In this document: positions 15,424 through 24,250 of the stretch, piece by piece | How the letters are laid out: the number at the start of each line of letters is the position of its first letter | Position numbering within the stretch: position 1 is the first letter of the stretch | NCBI RefSeq assembly: GCF_000163895.2 | Contig: NC_016630.1 | Span: 434,001-498,000, forward strand | Direction: 5' to 3' | Length of the DNA stretch: 64,000 nucleotides | Source of the DNA: Filifactor alocis ATCC 35896 | Lineage (GTDB): Bacteria; Bacillota; Clostridia; Peptostreptococcales; Filifactoraceae | Program-made: the position numbers and the translations under genes | Notes under the pieces: model-generated | What the model saw: the letters and a program-made list of their open reading frames with translations, nothing else | What the model was told of the DNA's origin: nothing | The model's database searches: none

Positions 15424-16505
15424 GGTTTTTCGCCTCCTTTCAATACTTCATAAATCCCTTGCATAATATGCTCCGCACAAGGGAGGGCAATGGAGTTGCC
15501 GAGTGCTTTACACCTTGCTCCTGTGCCGACTTCTTCGCCCATAGCCCCAAATTTCGTCCAATCTTCAGGAAGTCCTTGCAGGCGTTCACATTCCGTCGGT
15601 GTAAGATAACGAATAAAGCCGTTTTCTTCGTCCCCTTCATACCAAAAGGCAAAGTAATTTATTCCTCCTGCAAGTAAGGTAGGGAAAGGATCATCTGGCC
15701 GTCCGAAGCTACCAAGAAAATTTCCTCTGTCTCTTTCCTTTGCCGCTCCTCGCATTCGTCTTTCTTGAAAGGGGTGGACGATTGGTATTTTCCCCCTTGC
15801 TTTAATAAGATTGCTTCGATGAACTCGGGCGGAGGAGCTCCTATCTTTTCTGCAAGATGCAGGATACGGGAGCATACTGCGGGGCTTAAATAATATTTCT
15901 CCGCTACGTTTTCCTCTAAAATCCGCCACGAGAAAGATACGCCTTCTTCGTTGTAGTAGTGGGGGCTTTCCCCAATATCTGGCATCCATAAGGCGCCAGC
16001 TGATGTCAGTTTCTCTCCCTCGCACCATTCCTGCACTTGCCCATCTTCCGGAAGCAGGCATTGGAATTTCGGAGCCTGCGAAGGATTCAAGGACGGACTT
16101 AAAATCCATCCTGTGATTTGATGAAAACGCTCCATAGACGTTTTCCCAAACAGCGAAAGTTGGATACATGCCATTCGTGTTACCTCTCATTTCTCTTATG
16201 ATTCGGATCGCTTCAAAAAACAAAGAGGACTTACTTCCCGATAAGCCCTCACGACAGCCTGCAAGCGAGAGATTTTGACAGGGAGAACCGAATGTGATGA
16301 TATGAACCGGGGTGATTTCGCCTCCCTTGATTTTAGTGATGTCTCCGAGGTGTTCCATGTTCGGAAAATGCCGTTTTGTAATCGACATCGGTACTTTTTC
16401 TATTTCGCTTGCCCATACCGGAACGATATGGCAGCGGGAAGCGGCCAAAGGAAATACCCCGATTCCGTCAAAGAGACTTCCCAGCTTAATGTTCCTCATT
16501 GGCAT
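15408..16505 (-). CDS. Orphan DNA (cytosine-5) methyltransferase
   Basis: A 365-residue C5 methyltransferase. Visible motifs are the SAM-binding start LGSLFDGIGVFP, the catalytic PCQ loop TFGSPCQNLSLAG, the ENV motif WENVYGAFSS, QRRRRIFLVADF (motif VIII) and the C-terminal GNSIALPCAE (motif X). All catalytic parts are present. No endonuclease gene is adjacent, so it is probably an orphan protector of ICE DNA rather than half of a restriction system. It overlaps DUF4406 upstream by 20 bases and PcfB downstream by 16. Confidence 0.93.
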   Translation of the reverse strand: MPMRNIKLGSLFDGIGVFPLAASRCHIVPVWASEIEKVPMSITKRHFPNMEHLGDITKIKGGEITPVHIITFGSPCQNLSLAGCREGLSGSKSSLFFEAIRIIREMRGNTNGMYPTFAVWENVYGAFSSNHRMDFKSVLESFAGSEIPMPASGRWASAGMVRGRETDISWRLMDARYWGKPPLLQRRRRIFLVADFRGKRSGEILFKPRSMLPYPASCRKDRSSSARVHRSNLIKARGKIPIVHPFQERRMRGAAKERDRGNFLGSFGRPDDPFPTLLAGGINYFAFWYEGDEENGFIRYLTPTECERLQGLPEDWTKFGAMGEEVGTGARCKALGNSIALPCAEHIMQGIYEVLKGGEKPCRKK

Positions 16506-16842
16506 CTTGTCCCTGCTTTTTGATGGTCATAATTCCCTCCAAGGTTGTAGCGGTAATTTTCAGTCTTTGTGCAATAGCAATTTCGTTTTTCACCCCCTCA
16601 TCTATCTCTTTTCCGCAAACGACAAGTACATGGCAGCGTTTCAAAAGATCTCTGCTCATATCTATCCCGTCCTTATGTTCGGCAGGGATTTCATCTCGAA
16701 TAAAATAGGGGAGAAAAAGCGGAGGGCAGATTGGAAAATATCCCGCCTCATACACTGTTCTGCAATAGTTTGTCATTTCCGTTTGCTGCTGTATGTTTCC
16801 TTTTTCCAAAGCACAGCTGATATATGCTAGTGGTCGTTTCAT
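16486..16842 (-). CDS. DUF4406-like, deoxyribosyltransferase-fold protein
   Basis: A 118-residue protein beginning PLAYISCALEKGN, with the conserved YFPICPPLFLPYF and CHVLVVCGKEIDEGVKNEI segments of the DUF4406 / nucleoside 2-deoxyribosyltransferase-like fold. Substrate unknown. On ICEs and phages such proteins occur near DNA modification or replication genes. It is coupled to the toprim gene upstream (4-base overlap) and overlaps the methyltransferase downstream. Confidence 0.7.
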   Translation of the reverse strand: MKRPLAYISCALEKGNIQQQTEMTNYCRTVYEAGYFPICPPLFLPYFIRDEIPAEHKDGIDMSRDLLKRCHVLVVCGKEIDEGVKNEIAIAQRLKITATTLEGIMTIKKQGQDANEEH

Positions 16843-17816
16843 CGTTCCATACTCCTTTCCATTGTTTTCTGAATTTCATTTTTTCCTTTTGATAACAGTT
16901 TTTGCAGATAGAGGTTGTAGTCTTTGCCGCATTCTTTCGGACACGGTTTATGGATAAGCGTTAACACCTGCCCGCTCAAACTTGGATCTTCCTGAATACA
17001 TTTTCTGATTTTTTCCATTCCCATGATTCCGGCTTCGTCATTATCAAGGCACAAAACAACACTTCGGACTTGCGGATTTTTCTTGAGAAAATGCAAAAGT
17101 GCAAGTGGCGCCGTTCCGCTTAGGGAGAGATAATGACGATCCTTATAATTTTCTCCAAGAAACAGTTTGATGCTTGCCCTGGACATGGCATCAATCGGAC
17201 TTTCAAATACTTCCAACAGGGAACAATCTTTGCTTTCTGCCGGAATATGAAATCCATATCGTTTGTCACTGCCTGAAATATCCAACTTAAAATGGCTCGC
17301 TGTTCCTCTAAGGCTTGCAAACCGCGCCTTATTGTTTTCGTCTTTTCCCACAAAGACACAGTTATGATGTTTTTTGCTCTCATACAGGGTTCCTACCCTG
17401 ATACAGCTTCCAATCACCTCCTCATGAATCCCTCTGCTTTTCAGATAAGAGCGAACTCTGCTTACGGAAGATGCGGCTTCCGGCAAAAGAAACGGTTTTT
17501 TCACTTCTTCCCGATTTTCTTTTTTCTCTACCGGCTGAAACAAGGAAGGAGAAGGGGTTCCCTGACATAAGTGGTTTACCGCTGTTATAAAGTCCTCTCC
17601 GCGCACCTTGATCAGATAATCAAGAGCACTTCTTCCGCCAATATTTCTACTGAACCAATGCCATTTCCCATTGCTAATCACAAGACTGTCATGGGTTTTA
17701 GTTCGATATTCTTCCGGACCCGATTTTTTTAGTTCTTCCGGTTCATGAACCATCAGGTAAGAAAGCAGATCCCATTCTTTGGCTTTGGCAATCTGCTGTT
17801 TTGTAACTCCGGGCAT
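16839..17816 (-). CDS. DUF3991/toprim-domain protein (primase-like)
   Basis: The N-terminal DUF3991 part contains SNGKWHWFSRNIGGRSALDYL and a toprim domain follows (RSVVLCLDNDEAGIMGMEKI, about residues 230-250). These proteins are thought to act as primases or strand-processing factors for conjugative DNA. AGGAGG precedes the ATG at 17816; an in-frame GTG at 17828 overlaps that site and is less likely. It is the first clearly transcribed gene of the ICE A transfer operon. No replication initiator, partition gene or integrase of A is seen upstream, where the known order would place them. Confidence 0.85.
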   Translation of the reverse strand: MPGVTKQQIAKAKEWDLLSYLMVHEPEELKKSGPEEYRTKTHDSLVISNGKWHWFSRNIGGRSALDYLIKVRGEDFITAVNHLCQGTPSPSLFQPVEKKENREEVKKPFLLPEAASSVSRVRSYLKSRGIHEEVIGSCIRVGTLYESKKHHNCVFVGKDENNKARFASLRGTASHFKLDISGSDKRYGFHIPAESKDCSLLEVFESPIDAMSRASIKLFLGENYKDRHYLSLSGTAPLALLHFLKKNPQVRSVVLCLDNDEAGIMGMEKIRKCIQEDPSLSGQVLTLIHKPCPKECGKDYNLYLQKLLSKGKNEIQKTMERSMER

Positions 17817-17841
17817 GTTTTTATCCACCTCCTTTGAGATT

Positions 17842-17869
17842 AAAAAAAGACAACCGTTCGGCTGTCTTT
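17842..17869 (-). terminator. Hairpin upstream of the ICE A transfer operon
   Basis: AAAGACA and CCG (17846-17856) pair with CGG and TGTCTTT (17859-17869) around a TT loop. Seven A residues at 17842-17848 give a T tract on the minus strand. It would stop or attenuate transcription entering the transfer operon from upstream, just before the ribosome binding site of the toprim gene. Confidence 0.6.
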
Positions 17870-18011
17870 AGATAAACTACACTCTATATATTTTTTCTTT
17901 CAGCAGGTAACTATGATTACCAGCTGGTAACAGAAAAGATACTCTCTTTTCTAAAATGGACGCACTTATCCCCTAAACCCTGTTATATCAAATTTTGATA
18001 GGGTAGAATAT

Positions 18012-18043
18012 AAAAAACAGGCGCTTATATAAGACACCTGTTT
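18012..18043 (-). terminator. Second hairpin with A/T tract
   Basis: AAACAGG (18015-18021) pairs with CCTGTTT (18037-18043) and the loop contains the palindrome CTTATATAAG. The A run at 18012-18017 would be a T tract on the minus strand. Its purpose next to the phased repeats is unclear. Confidence 0.5.
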
Positions 18044-18090
18044 GAGCTTTGTGTTTGCCTGTTCCTGCATTCACATCCAAGCAATTTTCT

Positions 18091-18164
18091 TTCCCTTATT
18101 CTTCCCTTATTTTCCCTTATTGACGGAAAAGGGAAGATGATATTTCCCTTGATTTTTCCCTTAA
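18091..18164. repeat. Helically phased TTCCCTT repeats
   Basis: TTCCCTTA or a one-base variant occurs at 18091, 18102, 18112, 18144 and 18156, and one inverted copy (AAGGGAA) at 18129-18135. Spacing of neighbouring direct copies is 10-12 bases, close to one helical turn. This pattern is typical of iterons or multi-site regulator binding. It lies upstream of the ICE A transfer operon, where a replication or transfer control region would be expected. Confidence 0.65.
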
Positions 18165-18220
18165 TCGTTTCCAAAAAGCAATTAAAGGGGTATACTTGAT
18201 TGCAGGCACAAATGATATAC

Positions 18221-18409
18221 TCACATACATAAACCCTTGAAATATAAGGAGTTTTCAAGAATTGAATGATAGATTATAATAGATGGCACAACGATATATT
18301 TTATGCTAAAAAGAATTCTGATTGGTGTCACATAGATTACATTTGGAAGTAGTAATGTAACAGTACAAATTGTCGTTACCAACGCTTTATATGTTCTTTT
18401 TTGTTTCAT
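18221..18409 (-). CDS. Possible small membrane protein (62 aa)
   Basis: The frame starts at 18409 with GGAGG seven bases upstream. It encodes a basic N-terminus (MKQKRTYKAL) followed by two hydrophobic segments. I recognise no family. It could be a truncated remnant of a membrane protein gene lost at the junction between ICE A and the ABC exporter genes. The good ribosome binding site is the main support. Confidence 0.35.
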   Translation of the reverse strand: MKQKRTYKALVTTICTVTLLLPNVIYVTPIRILFSIKYIVVPSIIIYHSILENSLYFKGLCM

Positions 18410-18506
18410 TGTAATCCTCCATTCACTCTTTATACTTGATAAAAAATAAAAACATCATATTCTTTATAATTATAATATAGAGTAATCGATATTTATTGTC
18501 AACGAA

Positions 18507-18553
18507 AAAAGATATGATATTAAATTCAATAAAAATTTAATATCATATCTTTT
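18507..18553 (-). terminator. Strong terminator of the ABC exporter operon
   Basis: A perfect 19-bp stem (18507-18525 with 18535-18553) around a 9-base loop, with a T tract on the minus strand. It lies 36 bases after the exporter stop codon. Confidence 0.85.
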
Positions 18554-18588
18554 CAATTTACTGATAAATGACCTATTGGCTATCCGCA

Positions 18589-20310
18589 CTAATACACAAA
18601 TTCTTCTGCCAATTTCGTTTTTTCTACCAAATTATTGTATAGTTTAGATTTCATCATCAGCTCTGCATGAGTTCCGATGTTTTCTACAACACCGTTTTCA
18701 ATCACAACAATTTTGTCTACATTTTCTATTGATTTTAGCCTATGAGATATGATGATAACCGTTTTATTTTTTATCAGCTTATTCAAACTTTCTTGAATTT
18801 TCTTTTCGTTATCCACATCAAGACTTGCAGATATCTCATCTAAGATAAGTATCGGCGCATCTTTTAAGAAAGCTCTTGCGATAGAAAGTCGCTGTCTTTC
18901 CCCACCGGAAAGTTCTGCACCGTTTTCACCTATCAAAGTATCAAAACCGTTTGGTAGTTTTTGAATAAAATCCATACAATTTGCCAGTTCAGCCGCTTTC
19001 TTTACTTCTTCGTCAGTAGCACCTTTTCTCCCAATTCTAATATTATCCATAACAGACACATTGAACAAGGTAACCTCTTGAAAGACAATCGAAATTTTTT
19101 GAAAAAGTGAGTCTGTCGATACATTTTGAATCTCCTGTCCTCCAACCAAAATTTCGCCACCTGTACAATCATATAATCTTGATACTAGACGCAAAATGGA
19201 AGTCTTTCCGCATCCGGATGCACCTACTAATGCTGTCACTTCATTTTGTTTTGCAACAAAACTGACATCGTTCAATACTTCTGTATCTGCATCATAAGAA
19301 AATGAAACATTTCTAAACTCTACATTGAAGTTTTGTATCTCTACATCCTTCCCTTGTTGTACTTCCGTATTCTTAATTTCTCTAATTCGTTCTACTGCGG
19401 GATCGATATAAAACAGTTCCAAAATCCCTTCTTTAGAGATATCAAACAACTCTTTTACTTTGATTGCTCCTATAATATAACCAATCAAATATAATAAATC
19501 GATTTCATTATTTAAGATAAGTATAATTCCTACCAAAATAACTACCGCAACACTAACAAACGCAAACAAAGAAGAGATTCCTAAAAGAAGAACCGACCCA
19601 AGCTCCTCTTTTAAATGAATTTTTTCGCTTTCTTCCATTTGACGATACAAAGTATCCTTAAATGTTTCAGTCAAATTGAAACTGCTGATTTCCTGTTGTA
19701 ATTCTATCGTTTCTTGAAAGCTCTCAGAATTCTCCCTCAGCACATCATAATATTTGGTAGATGCATTAGTCCTATTCTTTTTTCCAAGAGGAATAAAAAC
19801 AAAACTGACCAAGGTTGGAATGATAACTGCCAATCCCATTTTTACATTTCCTATCATCATGAGAATTCCCATAATCGGAAAAAATAATCCCATTCCCAAA
19901 ACTTTCGGGATAGAATGACTGATTGCGTGCTCAATTCTCTCTACATCTGACATAATTGTCTGAGAAAGATCGGATAAATTATGTTTTGAAAAATATGCAA
20001 TCGGAAGGTCTGCTAAAGTTTCTGAAATTCCCACTCTAAGATTGGCACTTTCTTCATAAGTTGCATTATACAAGTTAATATATTCTTTAGATAACAGTAA
20101 GTACATCAAAATCAGCGTAACAGTTGCAAAAATGATATAAAAGATAGGGCTTTTTACATGATTTAGAACTAATTGATCTACAATCATCATTAATAAAAAC
20201 ACCGGCAAAAGATTGACACAATAGGTAAAGAAACAAGCTATGGTTGCCTTCACAAGATTTTCAGCCCCTTTATCTGTCAAACAGAATCGCTTTTTATAAT
20301 AATTTTTCAT
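18589..20310 (-). CDS. ABC exporter half-transporter, second gene
   Basis: A 573-residue fused permease and ATPase. The N-terminal part has about six membrane helices; the ATPase has Walker A GASGCGKTSIL (Lys about residue 368), signature LSGGERQRLSIARAF and Walker B ILILDEISASLD. GGAGGG precedes the ATG at 20310, which overlaps the upstream transporter gene by 17 bases, so the two are probably a heterodimer. The pair resembles YbtP/YbtQ- or IrtA/IrtB-like exporters found in many anaerobic Firmicutes, but the substrate cannot be told from sequence. No regulator gene is adjacent. Confidence 0.88.
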   Translation of the reverse strand: MKNYYKKRFCLTDKGAENLVKATIACFFTYCVNLLPVFLLMMIVDQLVLNHVKSPIFYIIFATVTLILMYLLLSKEYINLYNATYEESANLRVGISETLADLPIAYFSKHNLSDLSQTIMSDVERIEHAISHSIPKVLGMGLFFPIMGILMMIGNVKMGLAVIIPTLVSFVFIPLGKKNRTNASTKYYDVLRENSESFQETIELQQEISSFNLTETFKDTLYRQMEESEKIHLKEELGSVLLLGISSLFAFVSVAVVILVGIILILNNEIDLLYLIGYIIGAIKVKELFDISKEGILELFYIDPAVERIREIKNTEVQQGKDVEIQNFNVEFRNVSFSYDADTEVLNDVSFVAKQNEVTALVGASGCGKTSILRLVSRLYDCTGGEILVGGQEIQNVSTDSLFQKISIVFQEVTLFNVSVMDNIRIGRKGATDEEVKKAAELANCMDFIQKLPNGFDTLIGENGAELSGGERQRLSIARAFLKDAPILILDEISASLDVDNEKKIQESLNKLIKNKTVIIISHRLKSIENVDKIVVIENGVVENIGTHAELMMKSKLYNNLVEKTKLAEEFVY

Positions 20311-22048
20311 TTTCAACCCTCCAATCATTTGCGCTATTGTAAAGAGCAAACAGCTTGTGATACAAACCGTTTTTCTCCAACAATTGCTTGCTGTTTCCTC
20401 GTTCTACAATCTTTCCGTCTTCCAAAACAAGGATTTCATCCACTGACTTGATGCTTGTCAGTCTGTGAGCAATCATAATGACTGTTTTATCTTTCATTAA
20501 ATTTTTAAATGCTTTCTGAAGTTCATATTCATTATCTGAATCAATGGAAGCACTTGCTTCATCCATAATGATAATATTTGATTTTTTCAATATCGCTCTC
20601 GCAATTGCAATCCTTTGTTTTTCACCACCGGACAGATAGACACCTTTAGAACCGATAATCGTGTTCTCTTTATTCGGAAATTTATTTATAATCTCATCAC
20701 ATCCGGCTAATTTCATAGCATTCAAAACTTCTTCTCTTGTAGCATTTTTGTCAGCTAAAGATACATTCTCATAAATAGATTTCTTAAATAATTTGCTATC
20801 TTGAAATATGAATGAAATCACTTCGACAACAGCTTCCTTCGTGTAAGATTCCAATGGATACCCACCTATTTTGATAACGCCGCTATCCACTTTATAGAAT
20901 CCCGATAAAAGTTTTGCAATTGTTGATTTTCCTGAGCCTGAGTGTCCAACCAATGCATATGATTTTTTTTCGTCTAATGAAAAAGATACATTTTCCAGCA
21001 CTTTATTTTCATTATAAGCAAAAGTAACATTTTCGAATTCTATATTGAAATTCTCAAAAATATTTCTTTGACCATAACAAAGCTTATCCACTTTCATCTT
21101 ATCATAGAGTTCTTCCAATGTTTTTACTGCATATCCCGCATTAAATATATTCATTCCCGCCCACATAATCTTCATAAAAGAAACCATCATTACTCCGCTT
21201 AACAAAAAGACCATAATAAATTCCACAGCAACAAATTTCGGTTCTTCCAATCCGGTAAGAAAAAATGCAGACGGTATTGATACAATCGCAATGATTCCCA
21301 AAAAAATCCACTGATACAAAACATATGGTTTCTTGCAACTGAGAGAATACTGATATGCATATTTTGAGTAATCCATAATTGCCGTATAAAGAGATTTGAA
21401 AGATTCTACCTTTGTTCCGAATATCTTTACTACCTGCATTCCTCGGATATACTCTACTGTCTCAGCGCTCAATTTATCCAGAGAAGCTTGGTACAACTTC
21501 ATAAATTCTCCGTTTCCCATCATTCCCTTAAGCAACAATGCACACGATATACTGAGAACCAAAATGATAATCCCTACACGGACACTTACAGCAAATGAGA
21601 GTATCAGTGATAAAATCGGAACCAAGGCTGCTTGAGTATTATCAGGGAGCATATGCGCTACAGCTGTATGAGTTTTTGCTGCATTATCATCGATTGTTTT
21701 TCTGATAAATCCCGATGCATTTAAATCAAAAAAACGAAAACTCGCATCCATCAATCCGTCAATACCTTTTTTTCTCAAATTCGTTTCTAAGCGAAATGCC
21801 AGCATATGAGAAAAAAGTCCTGACACAAGATATAAGATTGCACTCAAAGTAAAATAAATAACAATGCGAATTGCATATACTTTCGCATTTTCAAAATCGG
21901 AATTTACAATCAATTCCCTCAAACATTCAAACATCAAATAGTATCCATATACCAAAACAAATGCAGATATAGCAGACATTATGATTGATATGTAACCATT
22001 GACTTTAGATTCCGGAACATATTTGAACATCTTTTTATATACATCCAT
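20294..22048 (-). CDS. ABC exporter half-transporter, first gene
   Basis: A 584-residue fused permease and ATPase with six predicted membrane helices. Walker A is GHSGSGKSTIAK (Lys about residue 370), the signature LSGGEKQRIAIARAI and Walker B IIIMDEASASID. Both ATPase sites of the pair look intact, so it is not an obviously degenerate heterodimer. It is the first gene of a two-gene operon; upstream lies a long AT-rich region. GC content is lower than in ICE A, so I regard the operon as outside the conserved ICE backbone. Confidence 0.88.
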   Translation of the reverse strand: MDVYKKMFKYVPESKVNGYISIIMSAISAFVLVYGYYLMFECLRELIVNSDFENAKVYAIRIVIYFTLSAILYLVSGLFSHMLAFRLETNLRKKGIDGLMDASFRFFDLNASGFIRKTIDDNAAKTHTAVAHMLPDNTQAALVPILSLILSFAVSVRVGIIILVLSISCALLLKGMMGNGEFMKLYQASLDKLSAETVEYIRGMQVVKIFGTKVESFKSLYTAIMDYSKYAYQYSLSCKKPYVLYQWIFLGIIAIVSIPSAFFLTGLEEPKFVAVEFIMVFLLSGVMMVSFMKIMWAGMNIFNAGYAVKTLEELYDKMKVDKLCYGQRNIFENFNIEFENVTFAYNENKVLENVSFSLDEKKSYALVGHSGSGKSTIAKLLSGFYKVDSGVIKIGGYPLESYTKEAVVEVISFIFQDSKLFKKSIYENVSLADKNATREEVLNAMKLAGCDEIINKFPNKENTIIGSKGVYLSGGEKQRIAIARAILKKSNIIIMDEASASIDSDNEYELQKAFKNLMKDKTVIMIAHRLTSIKSVDEILVLEDGKIVERGNSKQLLEKNGLYHKLFALYNSANDWRVENEKLL

Positions 22049-22481
22049 TTTTTACTCCTTTCTATTCTTCAATATCAAAATACTTATTTATTCAAGTAAA
22101 TCTTAAGTTTCTTTGAAACTGTAAAGTTACAACATTTCTCTTTTAATTACTTTATTACTCTACTGTTTCATTATTTTGTATCACTATACCTTCCTATCTT
22201 ATCTACATCGACGGTTGCGTCTATAACTATGTTATATCTGTATTCTTAATTTGTCAATATTGATTATCAATATTGTTTGATGTTTTGTAAAATAATCAAA
22301 TGTTTTTTACACACTTCCTTTCATTCTTTCTTTTAAAATATCTTTTTCATTATTATGTAAACCGATATATACTTGATGAAGCTAACACTTTATTCATAAC
22401 TCTTAAACATTTTCTTACTATGATTTTTTCTGCATCACTACTTTTTCAGACAGTATTTTGTAATATCTTCTCAATATTCGC

Positions 22482-22519
22482 AGAGGTTAATCATTTGAAA
22501 TAAGCGATTAACCTCTTTT
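22482..22519 (+). terminator. Plus-strand terminator without a clear gene
   Basis: AGAGGTTAATC (22482-22492) pairs perfectly with GATTAACCTCT (22506-22516), followed by TTT. It marks a transcript on the plus strand, perhaps a lost gene ending near 22503 or a non-coding RNA. Confidence 0.65.
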
Positions 22520-22732
22520 ATTGATTATATATACTGTAGTCTAATACAATTCTATATTTGAATTGCCTCAAGTCATCAGTATTTCAAATTGCCATTCATT
22601 TTTTAAATTATTGTTTCACTGTGAGTGATTATATACTCTGTTCCCCTAATTTTAAGAGGGGTAAAAATGAGAGATATTTTTTTAAATTTGAAGTTTTATT
22701 CAATTTTTCACTAAACCTAATTTTTTCCATGT

Positions 22733-22771
22733 AAAAACTCCCAAAAATCTATAAATAAACTTTTGGGAGTT
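22733..22771 (-). terminator. Terminator of the Lrp/CoA-ligase operon
   Basis: AACTCCCAAAA (22736-22746) pairs with TTTTGGGAGTT (22761-22771). The A run at 22733-22737 gives a T tract on the minus strand. It lies 70 bases after the CoA ligase stop. Confidence 0.8.
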
Positions 22772-22840
22772 CACTACATTACAAAATTTGAAGAATATCG
22801 ACTTTTTTCATTCATCAATATTACAACATATTTTCAATTT

Positions 22841-24250
22841 TTATTTACTCTTCTTTATTTGACCATACTTATATAATGCAATCATAGCATTAACAGATTG
22901 TTCTGCTGTCGGATAAGCAGGAATACCATGATCTCTCAGTTTCATAATTGCTTCCTGACATTCCTCTCCACCTTGACATTCCATGATAAACGGTTTGTTT
23001 AAATGTTTATACATTTCATGAAGCTCTATTACGATATCAACTACAGCACCTACATCTGTTACAGCAGTAGGACAAATAGAACCAAGTATACCATGAACCT
23101 TCGGATCCCTGATTGCTTGATGGAATGCACCTTTATACTGTATTGGTGATGCAGTTCCGGAAATATCTACCGGATTAAGCGGTGAGCCAAACATAGGCAT
23201 ATAGGCACGAATACGTCCGGCAAGACCCGGTGAAATTTCAGATAACTCATGCAAAGGCAAACCGCAACGTTCAAAGTGATCACAGCTTAAAAGTCCCGAA
23301 CCTCCACCATTTGTTATCATGACAATATTGTCACCTTGTAAAGGTGGTTGTAATCCAAGCGCAAGAGAGACATCTAAAAATTCTTGCCATGTTGTTGCAC
23401 GGATTGCACCGGCTTTTTCAAACACCTCGTCATAAAATTTATCTGTTGTTCCCTCATTTTCAGAAGCTGTATGTGCAAAAGCAGCTTTCACACCTATTTT
23501 CGAGCCACCTACTTTAATAGTAACTATTGGCTTGTTTACAGATTTACATGCATCTATAAACGCTTCCGGACTATCTAACCCTTCTATATAAACAGCCAAA
23601 CACTTAGTATTGTCATCTACACCGGCATAAGAAATAAATTCACAAAAATCGACGTCAGCCTTATTACCGAGTCCTACAAAGAAACTCATTCCAAAGTGAT
23701 CTTTTTGCGATGTTCCAAGTGCAGCCAACAGATTCGCACCCGATTGTGAAATCATAGCCACAGGTCCTTCGATCGGCAAATAAGGGATAAAACCGCAATT
23801 AAAATGTAAATAAGGGCTACCCATACCTACCAAGTTCGGTCCTATCATCGGCAATTTATGATCTCTACAATACTGAGTAAGCTGATTTTGCAAATCACCT
23901 CTTCCAATTTCTTTAAAGGCGCTGGTAGCGATAACCACAATTTTGGCTTTTTTTGCAACACAATCTTCCAGTACTGATTTTACAATGTGTGCAGGTACTG
24001 CAATAAACACTAAATCTACATCGTGCGGAATATCTTGTACTGTTGGATAAGCATCAAAGCCGTGTACCTTTTCAGCTCTCGGGTTGACAGGATAAATCTT
24101 CCCCTTATAACCCCAATTTAACAGACCTTCTATTACTTTAAACCCTACTTTTCCGTTATAACGACTTGCACCCACCACTGCAATAGATTTTGGATTCAAT
24201 GCATATTGCAAATTATCTACAACATACTTACGAGAACGATTGACTTTCAT
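22841..24250 (-). CDS. ADP-forming acyl-CoA ligase, alpha-subunit type
   Basis: A 469-residue protein of the ADP-forming acetyl-CoA synthetase alpha family, which makes ATP from acyl-CoA in fermenters. The N-terminal CoA-binding Rossmann domain contains IAVVGASRYNGKVG and YPVNPRAEKV. The ligase domains include MISQSGANLLAAL and the likely phospho-His segment AFAHTASENEG. The ATP-grasp beta subunit is neither fused nor adjacent, so it must be encoded elsewhere or the protein has another role. It directly follows a tandem Lrp-like gene; its GAGGAGGTG site lies inside the end of that gene. The pairing suggests regulation by amino or keto acids. Confidence 0.85.
   Translation of the reverse strand: MKVNRSRKYVVDNLQYALNPKSIAVVGASRYNGKVGFKVIEGLLNWGYKGKIYPVNPRAEKVHGFDAYPTVQDIPHDVDLVFIAVPAHIVKSVLEDCVAKKAKIVVIATSAFKEIGRGDLQNQLTQYCRDHKLPMIGPNLVGMGSPYLHFNCGFIPYLPIEGPVAMISQSGANLLAALGTSQKDHFGMSFFVGLGNKADVDFCEFISYAGVDDNTKCLAVYIEGLDSPEAFIDACKSVNKPIVTIKVGGSKIGVKAAFAHTASENEGTTDKFYDEVFEKAGAIRATTWQEFLDVSLALGLQPPLQGDNIVMITNGGGSGLLSCDHFERCGLPLHELSEISPGLAGRIRAYMPMFGSPLNPVDISGTASPIQYKGAFHQAIRDPKVHGILGSICPTAVTDVGAVVDIVIELHEMYKHLNKPFIMECQGGEECQEAIMKLRDHGIPAYPTAEQSVNAMIALYKYGQIKKSK

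Larger units (their letters stand above)
22049..22840. other. Long intergenic region between ABC exporter and CoA ligase
   Basis: AT-rich, no convincing gene. An open stretch at 22300-22503 on the plus strand has no ribosome binding site but ends inside a terminator-like hairpin. The exporter promoter should lie in the first 250 bases; I see no clear consensus. Two hairpins are listed separately. Confidence 0.5.

Noticed and set aside
15408..16505. Complete restriction-modification system
   Set aside because: Only methyltransferases are present; no endonuclease or specificity gene lies in the neighbourhood.
18025..18258. 77-codon minus-strand frame across the phased repeats
   Set aside because: Its sequence is dominated by the repeats and hairpin, and no ribosome binding site is seen.
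22300..22503. 67-codon plus-strand frame
   Set aside because: No ribosome binding site and a composition typical of AT-rich non-coding DNA; kept only as context for the terminator.
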